Positions 8,012-18,429 of a DNA stretch of 64,000 nt are shown piece after piece. Under the pieces are notes generated by a model. That model was not told where the DNA came from. It was given only the letters and a program-made list of their open reading frames with translations, and did no database searches. A program made the translations under genes and the position numbers. Position 1 is the stretch's first letter; each line of letters begins with the position of its first letter. The stretch comes from Pseudomonadota bacterium (GTDB lineage Bacteria > Pseudomonadota > Gammaproteobacteria > UBA9214): contig JAWLAI010000006.1 in the NCBI GenBank assembly GCA_041395565.1, positions 124,001 to 188,000 on the forward strand, given 5' to 3'.

Positions 8012-8042
8012 ACGCCTACAGGTATCTCACGCGTCTTCAGGC

Positions 8043-8729
8043 TTATCGGTAGCGCGTGGGATCGGGCACGCCGGCGGCACGGAAACCCTCGGCACGCAGG
8101 CGGCAGGCGTCGCAGCGGCCGCAGGCACGGCCTGCTGCATCCGCCGCGTAGCAGGAGACGGTCTCGGCGTAGTTCACGCCGAGACCCACCCCGGTCCGGA
8201 TGATGTCGGCCTTGCTCATGTGGATCAGCGGGGCATGGATATGGAAGGTGCCGCCTTCCACCCCGCCCTTCGTGGCGAGCTGCGCGAGCTTTTCGAAGGC
8301 GGCGATGTACTCGGGCCGGCAGTCCGGGTAACCAGAGTAGTCCACTGCGTTCACGCCGATGAAGATGTCCCAGGCGCCGAGCACCTCGGCCCAGCCCAGC
8401 GCCAGCGCGAGGAACACGGTGTTGCGTGCCGGCACGTAGGTGACTGGGATGCCCGCGCTCTCGCGGTCGGGCACGGCGATGGTGTCATCGGTCAGCGCCG
8501 AGCCGCCGATGGCATCGAGCCCGATGGGCACGACCTTGTGCACCACGCCGGCACCGGCTGCGACACGCTGCGCCGCCGCGAGCTCGGCATCGTGGCGCTG
8601 GCCGTAGGCGAGGCTGAGCGCATGGCACTCGAAGCCCTGCGCCTGCGCCAGGGCCAGCGTGGTGACGGAATCGAGCCCGCCGGAGAGGAGCACGACGGCC
8701 TTGGGCTTGTTGCTGAGAGATTCGAGCAT
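8043..8729 (-). CDS. queC: 7-cyano-7-deazaguanine synthase QueC
   Basis: A 228-residue enzyme converting 7-carboxy-7-deazaguanine to preQ0 with ATP and ammonia, in queuosine biosynthesis. The PP-loop ATP-binding motif VVLLSGGLDSVTTLALA is at residues 12-28. The C-terminal zinc site is CYAADAAGRACGRCDACRL. The length is normal for the family. In most relatives queC follows queE closely. Here 763 bases of repeats separate them, so queC may need its own promoter. The ribosome binding site at the chosen ATG is weak. Confidence 0.96.
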   Translation of the reverse strand: MLESLSNKPKAVVLLSGGLDSVTTLALAQAQGFECHALSLAYGQRHDAELAAAQRVAAGAGVVHKVVPIGLDAIGGSALTDDTIAVPDRESAGIPVTYVPARNTVFLALALGWAEVLGAWDIFIGVNAVDYSGYPDCRPEYIAAFEKLAQLATKGGVEGGTFHIHAPLIHMSKADIIRTGVGLGVNYAETVSCYAADAAGRACGRCDACRLRAEGFRAAGVPDPTRYR

Positions 8730-8884
8730 AGAAGAATGATACCAAAGGAGAAAACATGTTCGGACACCATATCACGGCATTTGCTGATGACCTGAACGGG
8801 GATCTCAGGATAGTTACACCCGGTATTACGGATGCCTGATCGGTCGGACCAAGCGGAAGCCGGTATCCGGATATAACAAACCGG

Positions 8885-9455
8885 GGCGCACTGGATTCCG
8901 GCATGCGCCGGAATGACGTGTGGACAGGTGCGTTCCTGGCGCTAACCGACTTCGCCCGTCATTCCGGGCGGAGCGCAGCGGAGACCCGGAATCCACAGGC
9001 ATAACTCCGGCTGCAACTGGATCCCGGCATACGCCGGAATGACGCATGACGATTCACAGGCCCAGGCTATCCGATTTCCGGCATGCGCCGGAATGACGTG
9101 CGGAGAGGTGCGTTCCTGGCGATGAACGACTTCGCCCATCATTCCGGGCGGAGCGGAGACCCGGAATCCACAAGCATAAATCCGGCTGCAACTGGATTCC
9201 GGCATGCGCCGGAATGACGCAAGATGATTCACAGGCTCAGGCTATTCGATTTCCGGCATGCGCCGGAATGACGTGTGGATAGGTGTGATCCTGGCGCTAA
9301 CCGACTTTGCTCGTCATTCCGGGCGGAGCGCAGCGGAGACCCGGAATCCACAGGTATAAATCCGGCTGCAACTGGATTCCGGCATGCGCCGGAATGACGC
9401 AAGACGATTCACAGGCTCAGGCTATTCGATTTCCGGCATGCGCCGGAATGACAAA
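8885..9455. repeat. About 180-bp tandem repeat array (3.2 units) rich in hairpins
   Basis: The unit recurs at about 8891, 9071, 9251 and 9431, with a 175-bp second interval caused by a 5-base deletion. Each unit carries several copies of the palindrome ATTCCGGCATGCGCCGGAAT or close variants and one CATTCCGGGCGGAGC-type segment. The array fills most of the queE-queC gap. It has no convincing ORF; frames running through it are repeat translations. Confidence 0.9.
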
Positions 9456-9492
9456 AATTCCGGATGTGTTCGCTGTGCGATACGATTATCCC

Positions 9493-10143
9493 TCACCGCC
9501 CCGGCGCTTCGCCCCAGAGATACTTGTGCAGCTGCACCTGCATCCGCACCGGCAGCTCGTCCGCGAGGATCCACTCGGCGAGTTCGGTCGCGTCCTGCTG
9601 GCCGAAGCTGGGCGAGAACACGATCTCGCAGCGGCTGGCGAGATCGTATTTGTGCAGCATCTCCACCGCCCAGTTGTAGTCGGCGCGATCGCAGATGACG
9701 AACTTCACCTGGTCGTGCGGCAGCAGCCGGTCGATGTTTTCGTAGCGGTTGCGTTCGACCTCGCCGGAACCGGGGGTCTTGAGATCCACGACCCGGATCA
9801 CGCGCGGGTCGACGGCGCCGATATCGAGCGCGCCGCTGGTCTCGAGCGAAACGTGATAGCCGTAGTCGCACAAGCGCTGCAAAAGCTTCAGGCAGTCCTT
9901 CTGCGCCAGCGGCTCGCCGCCGGTGACGGTGACGTAGCGGGTACGGTGGCGGCGCACGCGCGCGACGATCTCATCGAGGCTCATCCACCCCCCGCCCTGA
10001 AAGGCGTATGTCGTGTCGCAGTAGCCGCAGCGCAGTGGGCAGCCGGTCAGGCGCACGAACACCGTCGGCCAGCCGCTGGTCGCCGACTCACCCTGCAGGG
10101 AATGGAAGATCTCGGTAATGCGCAGGCGCGGGGTGTCGGTCAT
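9493..10143 (-). CDS. queE: 7-carboxy-7-deazaguanine synthase QueE
   Basis: A 216-residue radical-SAM enzyme making 7-carboxy-7-deazaguanine from 6-carboxytetrahydropterin, one step before QueC. The cluster motif is GCPLRCGYCD (CxxxCxxC) near residue 30, preceded by ITEIFHSLQGES, which is typical of QueE. VTVTGGEPLAQKD provides the GGE motif. The start chosen is the Met of MTDTPRLRITEIF; an upstream extension is unlike the family. It sits downstream of cpoB on the same strand, the usual Tol-Pal/queuosine order, but with about 430 bases between them. Confidence 0.95.
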   Translation of the reverse strand: MTDTPRLRITEIFHSLQGESATSGWPTVFVRLTGCPLRCGYCDTTYAFQGGGWMSLDEIVARVRRHRTRYVTVTGGEPLAQKDCLKLLQRLCDYGYHVSLETSGALDIGAVDPRVIRVVDLKTPGSGEVERNRYENIDRLLPHDQVKFVICDRADYNWAVEMLHKYDLASRCEIVFSPSFGQQDATELAEWILADELPVRMQVQLHKYLWGEAPGR

Positions 10144-10369
10144 GGGTTCCGGGACGCGGCACCGGCCGCGGGTGATATTCGGGAGGGAGATTCTAGCAGG
10201 CCCGGCGGGCGGGGGTGACGGGTCAGTCAGGATTCGAGCCAGGACCCCGGATGCCGTTCGCAGGCACGCCACATCCTGCCGTCCGACGGTCCGCAGGTGG
10301 CAAACAGGAGGAAGATACCAGCCGGCCCGGCGCGCAGGGATGATGGCAAGGCGGCAGGGTGCGGGCTGG

Positions 10370-10389
10370 ATCCCCGCCGGCGCGGGGAT
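10370..10389. repeat. Small palindromic repeat
   Basis: ATCCCCGC and GCGGGGAT pair around CGGC, followed by GACT. It is of the general CTGGATYCC...GGATGAC type also present at 8.9-9.4 and 20.7 kb. The remaining queE-cpoB gap (10144-10572) holds nothing else I recognise apart from the hairpin at 10492-10515. Confidence 0.6.
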
Positions 10390-10491
10390 GACTGTTCCGT
10401 TGTGTCAGGTACGTCAGGAAAGTCCGGGAATACGGTTAGATCATGAAGACAACGGGCAATTGCGCCGTGCACGCAGCCCCGGGCGCTGACC

Positions 10492-10515
10492 GCCCCCTCC
10501 CGCGAGGGAGGGGGC
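10492..10515. terminator. Strong GCGA-loop hairpin after cpoB
   Basis: GCCCCCTCCC and GGGAGGGGGC form a perfect 10-bp stem closed by the tetraloop GCGA. It lies 58 bases past the cpoB stop on the minus strand. No T-run follows, so it may be an RNA-stabilising end rather than an intrinsic terminator. Confidence 0.45.
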
Positions 10516-10572
10516 AGACATCTCTCTGTGTACGCTGCGGCGGCTGTTCTTTGCGCCTTGGCGCGAGACCTG

Positions 10573-11403
10573 TCAGTGTCCTTCCTTCTTCATGCGCGCG
10601 AGACGGTCGTTCGCGAGCCGTGCGGCGGTCGCGGCCGGATAGGTGCTCACCAGGCCCTCGAGTTCGGCGCGCGCCTTCTTCCAGTCCGCCTGTTCGTAGT
10701 AGATATAGCCGATCTTCAGGCGGCTGTCGGCCACCTTCGGGCTCTGCGGGTAGTTCGACACCAGGGCGTTGAAAGTCGACAGCGCCTGGCTGAAATCGCG
10801 CGTGACGTAGTAGGTCTCGCCCAGCCAGTAATAGGCATTGTCGGCAAGCGCGCTGCCCGGATGGTTGCCGATGAACTGCTTGAATGCGAGTGCGGCATCC
10901 GAATAACGCCCCTCGCGCAGGATCGCCAGCGCGGTATCGTACTCGGTCTGGGCCAGCGCCGGATCCACCGCCGCCATGGCCGGCGGCGGGCTGGTCGGCG
11001 GCGCGACGGGCGGCGGCGCACTGGTCGCCGGCGGCAGCAGCGCCGGAGACATGCTCTCCGCACCGCCCGGCAGGGTCGCTGCCGGCGGCAGCCCGACCTG
11101 TCCGGTTTCGAGCTGCTGCAGGCGGCGGTCGATATCCATGTACTGCTCGCGCTGCTGGCGCTTGATCTCTTCCAGGGTATTGGCCTGCAGCTCGATGCTG
11201 CCGCGCAGCTGCTGCAGGTCACGCTCCAGCTGATCGATGCGATTGAGCATGTCCACCAGTCCGCGTGCGTCCAGCTTGCGTTCGATGTTGTCGAGCCGCT
11301 CCGAGACCGACGCGGCCAGCGCGGCACCACCGCCACTGGTGGCGGCCGTGATCACGGCCGCCACCAGCAGGGACTTTACGGTCTTTTCAGCACGTACACG
11401 CAT
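10573..11403 (-). CDS. cpoB: Cell division coordinator CpoB (YbgF)
   Basis: A 276-residue periplasmic protein with a signal peptide ending AALA. An N-terminal coiled coil (SERLDNIERKLDARGLVDML) acts in trimerisation. A Pro/Ala-rich linker follows, then C-terminal tetratricopeptide repeats starting ALAQTEYDTALAILREGRY. CpoB links Tol-Pal constriction to peptidoglycan synthesis. The ATG overlaps the pal stop by one base (TGATG), so the two are coupled; a GTG one codon upstream is possible. Confidence 0.93.
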   Translation of the reverse strand: MRVRAEKTVKSLLVAAVITAATSGGGAALAASVSERLDNIERKLDARGLVDMLNRIDQLERDLQQLRGSIELQANTLEEIKRQQREQYMDIDRRLQQLETGQVGLPPAATLPGGAESMSPALLPPATSAPPPVAPPTSPPPAMAAVDPALAQTEYDTALAILREGRYSDAALAFKQFIGNHPGSALADNAYYWLGETYYVTRDFSQALSTFNALVSNYPQSPKVADSRLKIGYIYYEQADWKKARAELEGLVSTYPAATAARLANDRLARMKKEGH

Positions 11404-11927
11404 CACTGATACACGATTTCGACGCGGCGGTTCAGACGCCAGGCGGCATCGCTATGACCCTCGGCGGCCGGCTTTTCCTCGCCGTAGCTCACCACGGACA
11501 GCTGGCCGGGGGTGACGCCGTTCAGTTCCAGCAAGCGCTGCACCGACAGGGCGCGGCGGTCGCCCAGGGCGATGTTGTACTCGCGCGAACCGCGCTCGTC
11601 GGTATGGCCCTCCAGCGCGACCATCTGCCCCGGATTGGCGGCCAGGTAGGAGGCATGCGCCAGCAGCGTATCCTGGTCGGCCGCGGAGATCTCGGCGCTG
11701 TCGTAGTCGAAGTAGATCACGCGCCGCGCCAGCGGACTGTTCGGATCGTTCAGCGAATAACTGGAGAAGCTGGTCGCGCCGGCCGCGCCGCTGGTCGCGA
11801 CCCCGCCGTCACCGCCCATGCTGCGATCCTCGACCGAGGCGCCGCCCTGCACGCCGCCCTTGGAACTGCATCCCGCCAGTACGGCAACCAGCACCACGAA
11901 AAACAGCCTGCTCATCTTAGCCATCAT
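11403..11927 (-). CDS. pal: Peptidoglycan-associated lipoprotein Pal
   Basis: A 174-residue outer-membrane lipoprotein. The signal MSRLFFVVLVAVLAGCSSKG holds a lipobox, and the OmpA-type domain includes LEGHTDERGSREYNIALGD, the peptidoglycan-binding motif. It anchors the outer membrane and recruits TolB during division. The start at 11927 has GGGAG seven bases upstream. A frame open further upstream runs into the tolB end and is not lipoprotein-like. A 164-base gap to tolB contains a diverged copy of the repeat found at 6.3 kb. Confidence 0.96.
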   Translation of the reverse strand: MMAKMSRLFFVVLVAVLAGCSSKGGVQGGASVEDRSMGGDGGVATSGAAGATSFSSYSLNDPNSPLARRVIYFDYDSAEISAADQDTLLAHASYLAANPGQMVALEGHTDERGSREYNIALGDRRALSVQRLLELNGVTPGQLSVVSYGEEKPAAEGHSDAAWRLNRRVEIVYQ

Positions 11928-12005
11928 TGCATTGCTCCCGGGTTGATACCCATCAAGTGAATTGAAACTCTGTTTTACACGCTGCTGCGCAGTACGCAGT
12001 TCGCG

Positions 12006-12056
12006 CACCGTACATGGACGTACCAGTGCCGCGAGAGGGCAGGAAGCCCGAAGCGG
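12006..12056. repeat. Diverged relative of the 52-bp repeat
   Basis: Read on the minus strand, this segment shares CGGGC-TCCTGCCCTC, a GCG-CACT block and a GTAC-TCC-TGTACG block with the 6330-6465 array. It lies in opposite orientation between tolB and pal. Confidence 0.5.
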
Positions 12057-12091
12057 CCATGCGTTGCGCTGCTGCAGGATCCGGCACGTCC

Positions 12092-13384
12092 TCACTCCGC
12101 GTACGGGGACCACGCCGGTTCGCGCACGTTGCCGGCCGTCAGCGAAAACCGCTGTTTGAAGCGGCCGTCCACCGACACCGCGGCCAGCACCTCGCGGTTG
12201 CCGTAGCCGGTGGCGTAGATAATCATACTGCCGTTGGGCGCGAAACTGGGCGACTCGTCCAGGCTGCCGTCGGTCAGTACGCGCAGGCGCCGCGTCTGCA
12301 GGTCGTAAACGGCGATCTGGTAACGCCCGCCCTCCCCGTGCACCAGCGCGATCTTACTCCCGTCCGGCGAGACGTCGGCACCGGCATTGTAGTTGCCATC
12401 GAAGGTCAGGCGTTGCGCGCTGCCGCCGCTGACGGCCATGCGGTAGAGCTGCGGCGAGCCGCCGCGGTCGGAAGTGAACACGAGGCTGCGCCCGTCCGGC
12501 ATCCAGGTGGGTTCGGTGTCGATGGCGGCATTGTTGGTCAGGCGCCGCAGGTTGCCGCCGTTCACATCCAGCACATAGATCTCCGGGTTGCCGTCGCGCG
12601 AGAGCGTCAGCGCCAGCTGCCGGCCGTCCGGTGACCAGGACGGCGCGCCGTTGATGCCCTTGAACGAGGCGATCTTGCGCCGCGTACCGGTGCCGACCTC
12701 CTGGGTGTAGATCTCCGCAGTCTTGTTCTCGAACGTCACGTAGGCCACGCGGCGCGCATCCGGCGACCAGGACGGCGACATCAGCGGCTGCTGCGAGGTC
12801 AGGATGGTCTGCGGGTTGTAGCCGTCGGAATCGGCGACCAGCAGGGTGTAGGTCTTGTTCTTGCCGCTGCCGCTGGCGGTGACATAGGCGATCTGGGTGT
12901 TGAACGCGCCGCGCTCGCCGGTGATCTCCTTGTAGATGAGGTCGCTGATGTGGTGCGCCACACGCCGCAGATCACGCTGCGCGGTCGGAAAGCTGAAGCC
13001 GATCAGCTGCTGGCCGCGGAACACGTCGAACAGCTGGAACTGGACGTCGAAATTGCCGGTGCCGGCGGGCACGATCTTGCCGATCACCAGGTAGTCGACG
13101 TTGACCATGCGCCAGTTCTGGAACTGCACCTGGGTGGCCTCGGTCGGGTGCGCCACCAGATCGCGGTCCGGCAGCGATTCGAAGCGGCCGCTGCGGTTGA
13201 GGTCGGCGCCGATAATGGCGGAGATGTTCTCCGGCGCCGGGCCGGCGCCGCTCCAGCCGAACGGCACCACGGCGATCGGCACCGCGCCTTCGATGCCCTG
13301 GGTGATCTCGATGGTGAGCGCGCTGCGCGCCGGTCCCGTGATGAGCGCTAACAGCAACAGTACCGTGATTCGTGTGACTCGCAT
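12092..13384 (-). CDS. tolB: Tol-Pal translocation protein TolB
   Basis: A 430-residue periplasmic protein with a signal peptide (MRVTRITVLLLLALITGPA). An N-terminal domain (about residues 25-160) is followed by a six-bladed beta propeller with repeated SPDGRQLALTLSRDGNPEIY-type blades. It binds Pal and TolA. Length and order (tolA-tolB-pal) are standard. Only 14 bases separate it from tolA, so it is in the same operon. Confidence 0.97.
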   Translation of the reverse strand: MRVTRITVLLLLALITGPARSALTIEITQGIEGAVPIAVVPFGWSGAGPAPENISAIIGADLNRSGRFESLPDRDLVAHPTEATQVQFQNWRMVNVDYLVIGKIVPAGTGNFDVQFQLFDVFRGQQLIGFSFPTAQRDLRRVAHHISDLIYKEITGERGAFNTQIAYVTASGSGKNKTYTLLVADSDGYNPQTILTSQQPLMSPSWSPDARRVAYVTFENKTAEIYTQEVGTGTRRKIASFKGINGAPSWSPDGRQLALTLSRDGNPEIYVLDVNGGNLRRLTNNAAIDTEPTWMPDGRSLVFTSDRGGSPQLYRMAVSGGSAQRLTFDGNYNAGADVSPDGSKIALVHGEGGRYQIAVYDLQTRRLRVLTDGSLDESPSFAPNGSMIIYATGYGNREVLAAVSVDGRFKQRFSLTAGNVREPAWSPYAE

Positions 13385-13398
13385 GGCTGGTCCGGTTC

Positions 13399-14307
13399 CT
13401 ATCGTCCTGGATTGAATTTGAAATTGATCTCGCGGAAATGCTTGAACAGGGTCGCATCGCTCGGCATGGGCAGCGGCGAGGCCTTGAGCACCGCCGATTC
13501 GACCGAGCGGTCGAACACGGGGTCGCCGCTGCTCTGCACCACGCGCGCGCCGACGACCTCACCACCCGGGATCAGGCGCACGTTCACCACGCACACCAGA
13601 CCCTCGGGGCTGCCGGGCGGGCGGATCCAGTTGCGCTGCACCTTCTGCTGTATGTACGGAATGAATTTCTCCAGTTCACTCAGTGCCCGGCGCTGTTCCG
13701 CCTCTTCCGCCAGCTGGGCCTGCAGCGCGGCCTCCGCCTCGCGGCGCGCCGCCTCCTCGGCCTTGCGCTTCGCCTCGGCAGCCGCCTTGGCCTTGGCCTC
13801 CGCTGCCGCCTTGGCTTTGGCCTCCGCCGCGGCCTTCGCCTTGGCTTCCGCGTCCGCCTTCTGCTTTGCCTCCGCCGCGGCCTTCGCCTTGGCCTCCGCT
13901 GCCGCCTTCTGCTTAGCCTCGGCCGCCGCCTTGGCCTTCGCCTCCGCTGCCGCCTGCTGCTTCGCCTCCGCCGCCGCCTTGGCCTTCGCCTCCGCTGCCG
14001 CCTGCTGCTTCGCCTCCGCCGCCGCCTTGGCCTTCGCCTCCGCCTGCTGTTTCGCCGCGGCCTCCGCCTGCTGCTGGCGGAGCTGCTCCTGCCGGCGCGC
14101 CTCTTCCTGCTTGCGCTGCTCGATCTGCTTCAGCGGATCCTCGCTGACCAGCTCCGCCTCGATCGGCACCTTCACCCCGGGCGGGCGCGCGATCTTCGGC
14201 GTCCAGTCCAGGCCGATGATCAGCAGCGCCAGCAGCACCAGGTGCATCAGCACCGCATAGGTTACGGCGCGCGGGCTCTCGCGAATGGCCTTCCAGATTG
14301 CCAGCAT
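13399..14307 (-). CDS. tolA: Cell envelope protein TolA
   Basis: A 302-residue inner-membrane protein. One transmembrane segment (VLMHLVLLALLIIGL) near the N-terminus is followed by a long Ala/Lys/Glu helical domain of EAKAKAAA repeats (about residues 60-190). The C-terminal TonB-like domain III contains RNWIRPPGSPEGLVCVVNVR. It spans the periplasm to join TolQR to Pal and TolB. The helical domain is encoded by tandem repeats, including two identical 48-bp units at 13931-14026. Confidence 0.95.
   Translation of the reverse strand: MLAIWKAIRESPRAVTYAVLMHLVLLALLIIGLDWTPKIARPPGVKVPIEAELVSEDPLKQIEQRKQEEARRQEQLRQQQAEAAAKQQAEAKAKAAAEAKQQAAAEAKAKAAAEAKQQAAAEAKAKAAAEAKQKAAAEAKAKAAAEAKQKADAEAKAKAAAEAKAKAAAEAKAKAAAEAKRKAEEAARREAEAALQAQLAEEAEQRRALSELEKFIPYIQQKVQRNWIRPPGSPEGLVCVVNVRLIPGGEVVGARVVQSSGDPVFDRSVESAVLKASPLPMPSDATLFKHFREINFKFNPGR
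13931..14026 (-). repeat. Perfect 48-bp tandem duplication inside tolA
   Basis: Two identical 48-bp units encode 16 residues each of the TolA helical domain, and a third begins at 14027. In-frame gain or loss would change TolA length without a frameshift. Confidence 0.85.
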
Positions 14308-14316
14308 AAACGGCGC

Positions 14317-14742
14317 TCAACGCTCCGGCGGTTCCGTCACGAGACCGACCTTGGGAATCTCCGCCTGCTGCAACAGCACCAGTGTCGCAACCACCGCGCC
14401 GTAGTCCACGCTGTGGTCGCCGCGCACCAGCACGCTCTTGCCGGGCTGGCGCCGCAGTACGGCCGCGATGTTGTTGACCAGCGTGGCGCCGTCGACGGGA
14501 CGTTCGGGTGCATCGCCCACGTTGAGATACATGTTGCCGGCGGCGTCGACACTGACCACCAGCGGCTCGTTGTCCTGGTCGGGCACCGGCTCGGCATCCG
14601 CCTGCGGCAGCTCCACGCTCACGCCCTGGGTGAGCAGCGGTGCGGTCACCATGAAGATGACGAGCATCACCAGCATCACGTCGATGTAGGGCACGACGTT
14701 GATGTCGGCCATCGGCTTCTTGCGTACGCGGTTGCGGGCCAT
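14317..14742 (-). CDS. tolR: Tol-Pal subunit TolR
   Basis: A 141-residue ExbD/TolR protein with one N-terminal transmembrane helix (INVVPYIDVMLVMLVIFMV). It contains the conserved membrane Asp of the PYIDVMLVLL-type motif, which is needed for proton-driven energisation with TolQ. The periplasmic part ends in VLLQQAEIPKVGLVTEP. It lies between tolQ and tolA with 13- and 9-base gaps. Confidence 0.96.
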   Translation of the reverse strand: MARNRVRKKPMADINVVPYIDVMLVMLVIFMVTAPLLTQGVSVELPQADAEPVPDQDNEPLVVSVDAAGNMYLNVGDAPERPVDGATLVNNIAAVLRRQPGKSVLVRGDHSVDYGAVVATLVLLQQAEIPKVGLVTEPPER

Positions 14743-14755
14743 GGTCTACGCTCGG

Positions 14756-15442
<687 letters not shown>

Positions 15443-15841
15443 TCAGAGCTCCTTGAGGATGAAATCGGGTAGCGGTTTCGGCCGGAATGTGTCCGCATCG
15501 ACGCAGGCGATCCGCACCGTGCCGCTGCACAGCAGACGCAGATCGTCGGCGTGCGTGATGTCCTGGCGGAAGGTCAGGCTGGCACGACCGACCTCCTGCA
15601 CGACGACGCTCACGTCGAGCTGCGCGTTGAACCGCGCCGGCAGCAGATACTCGACATGTACGGAACGCACGGCGAACAGCAGGCCGTGCTCCGCCCGCAG
15701 CCAGTCCTGTTCGTAGCCGCGCGCGCGCATCCACTCGGTCCGCGCGCGCTCCATGAAGCGCAGGTAATTGGCGTAGTAGACCACACCGCCACTGTCGGTA
15801 TCCTCGTAGTAGACGCGCACGCGCCACTGGAATCCGGTCAC
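15443..15841 (-). CDS. ybgC: Tol-Pal-associated acyl-CoA thioesterase YbgC
   Basis: A 132-residue hotdog-fold thioesterase. The motif YYEDTDSGGVVYYANYLRFMER near residues 10-31 holds the catalytic Asp of the 4-hydroxybenzoyl-CoA thioesterase type. It is the first gene of the Tol-Pal operon in most gammaproteobacteria. The GTG start at 15841 has GAGGGGA five bases upstream; a TTG six codons earlier is less likely. Confidence 0.93.
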   Translation of the reverse strand: MTGFQWRVRVYYEDTDSGGVVYYANYLRFMERARTEWMRARGYEQDWLRAEHGLLFAVRSVHVEYLLPARFNAQLDVSVVVQEVGRASLTFRQDITHADDLRLLCSGTVRIACVDADTFRPKPLPDFILKEL

Positions 15842-15959
15842 GGGTTCCCCTCGAACCAAACCGTTAGTGACACCGGAAAACCCAATAAATTCCGATGCGA
15901 GATGGTGTTGTCATGCAGGCGGTGTGTCAAGCTGTCGGGATACAGCGACAGAGCGGATT

Positions 15960-17024
<1,065 letters not shown>

Positions 17025-17141
17025 GATGGGCTAGTGTCCGTGAGGCTGCTGCAGTAATCAAGCCAGGGAAACCCGAGTCATGCGTCGTTGCACGGCGCTG
17101 CATTCCGCGGCGATCCCCAACTGGCTGGTTCATAGTATGAG

Positions 17142-17163
17142 ATTGCGTCGCTGCGCTCGCAAT
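17142..17163. repeat. Small hairpin repeat between ruvA and ruvB
   Basis: ATTGCG and CGCAAT pair across a 10-base GC-rich loop and are followed by GACGGG. It resembles the ATTGCGTCGCTGCGCTCGCA-type dispersed repeats of proteobacteria. Confidence 0.5.
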
Positions 17164-17193
17164 GACGGGAAGTTCCGGTTTAATCGGCGGCCC

Positions 17194-17790
17194 CTAGGAT
17201 ACCGCCGCTTGCAGGGCACGGCGGATGAGCTCCTCGGACGACAAATCCTTGGCGTCTAGTGCCCGCACCATGCGGCTCGCCTCCTGCGGCTTGTAACCGA
17301 GCCCGACCAGGGCGCTGACCGCGTCCTCGACCGGGCTCGCCGCCACCGGCGCGGGCGTCCCCGCCGCGACTGGCAGCGTGCCGGCCTCGGCGGCCAGGCG
17401 GTCGCGCAGTTCGATGATCAGCCGCTCGGCGGTCTTCTTGCCGATGCCGGGCAGGCGCACCAGCGCCTGGGCGTCGCCGGCCTGGACGCAGGCGATGAAC
17501 TGGCCGGCGTCCATGCCCGAGAGGATGCCGAGCGCGAGCCGGGCGCCGACGCCGTTGACCTTGAGGAGGTGGCGGAACAGCGTGCGGTCGGACAGCCGCG
17601 CGAAACCGTACAGGGTGTGCGCGTCCTCGCGCACCGCCAGGTGGGTGTAGAGGGTGACCTCGTGACCGATCGGCGGCAGCGCGAAGAAGGTGGTCATGGG
17701 CGCGTCGACCTCGTAGCCGACGCCCTGCACGTCGAGCAGCAGCGTCGGCGGCTGCTTGTCGAGCAGGCGACCGCAGAGCCGCCCGATCAC
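17194..17790 (-). CDS. ruvA: Holliday junction DNA-binding subunit RuvA
   Basis: A 198-residue protein starting at GTG (reads MIGRLCGRLLDKQ). It has the N-terminal OB fold, two helix-hairpin-helix motifs (FRHLLKVNGVGARLALGIL and LVRLPGIGKKTAERLIIEL) and the C-terminal RuvB-binding domain. The start overlaps the ruvC stop by four bases (GTGA) and has AGGTG upstream, fixing the start. It forms a tetramer on Holliday junctions. Confidence 0.97.
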   Translation of the reverse strand: MIGRLCGRLLDKQPPTLLLDVQGVGYEVDAPMTTFFALPPIGHEVTLYTHLAVREDAHTLYGFARLSDRTLFRHLLKVNGVGARLALGILSGMDAGQFIACVQAGDAQALVRLPGIGKKTAERLIIELRDRLAAEAGTLPVAAGTPAPVAASPVEDAVSALVGLGYKPQEASRMVRALDAKDLSSEELIRRALQAAVS

Positions 17791-18302
17791 GGTCGCACCT
17801 CGCGCAGCGCGGGCGCGGCCTGCAGCCGGCGCCGCGTCTGGCGGTGATGGCCGTGGCAGATGGCGATACCGAGCGCATCGGCGGCATCGCTCGGCGGCGT
17901 ACCCCGCAGTGCGAGCAGCACGCACATCATGTGCTGCACCTGCTCCTTGGTCGCCGCGCCCGTGCCGGTGACGGCCTGCTTGATCTCGCGCGGCGCGTAT
18001 TCGTCGACGGGCAGCGCATGCTGCACGGCGGCGCAGATGGCCGCGCCACGCGCCTGGCCGAGCTTGAGCGCGGAATCGGCGTTGCGGTTGATGAACACGC
18101 GCTCGATGGCCATTTCGTCGGGACGGTATTCGCTGATGATCTGCGCCACCCCGTTCAGGATGATGCCGAGCCGGACGGCCAGGGTGTCGCCCTTGGCGCG
18201 GATACAGCCACTGGCGACATAGGTCAGACGCTGGCCGTCCTGGTCGACGATGCCATAGCCCGTCACCCGGGAACCGGGATCGATGCCGAGGATGCGCGTC
18301 AT
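17787..18302 (-). CDS. ruvC: Holliday junction endonuclease RuvC
   Basis: A 171-residue resolvase with an RNase H-like fold. The catalytic Asp is in ILGIDPGSRVTGYGIVD, the Glu in MAIERVFINRNADSALKLG, and the C-terminal Asp pair in ADALGIAICHGH. The start is the Met of MTRILGIDPGS; an upstream open frame has no homology. It is translationally coupled to ruvA and 127 bases from yebC. Confidence 0.97.
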   Translation of the reverse strand: MTRILGIDPGSRVTGYGIVDQDGQRLTYVASGCIRAKGDTLAVRLGIILNGVAQIISEYRPDEMAIERVFINRNADSALKLGQARGAAICAAVQHALPVDEYAPREIKQAVTGTGAATKEQVQHMMCVLLALRGTPPSDAADALGIAICHGHHRQTRRRLQAAPALREVRP

Positions 18303-18429
18303 GTCCGGCGCCCACGCCCCCGTGTGTGCAGATTGCCGTTTTGCATCAATGTCCCCCAGCCGCAATCGATGCCATCCGCAGGCACGGACCGTGTCCGCGC
18401 AGCCTGCTCCCGGGCTGACGCCGCGCCGC

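Noticed and set aside
8730..8884. preQ1 riboswitch upstream of queC
   Set aside because: I could not find the conserved pseudoknot bases on the minus strand.
8885..9455. CRISPR array
   Set aside because: Units are about 180 bp, contain palindromes throughout and lack unique spacers; no cas genes are nearby.
9307..10218. Long plus-strand frame across the repeat array and queE
   Set aside because: It consists of repeat translation and the antisense of queE.
11928..12113. N-terminal extension of Pal into tolB
   Set aside because: A lipoprotein signal with a good ribosome binding site begins at 11927; the extension reads repeat sequence.
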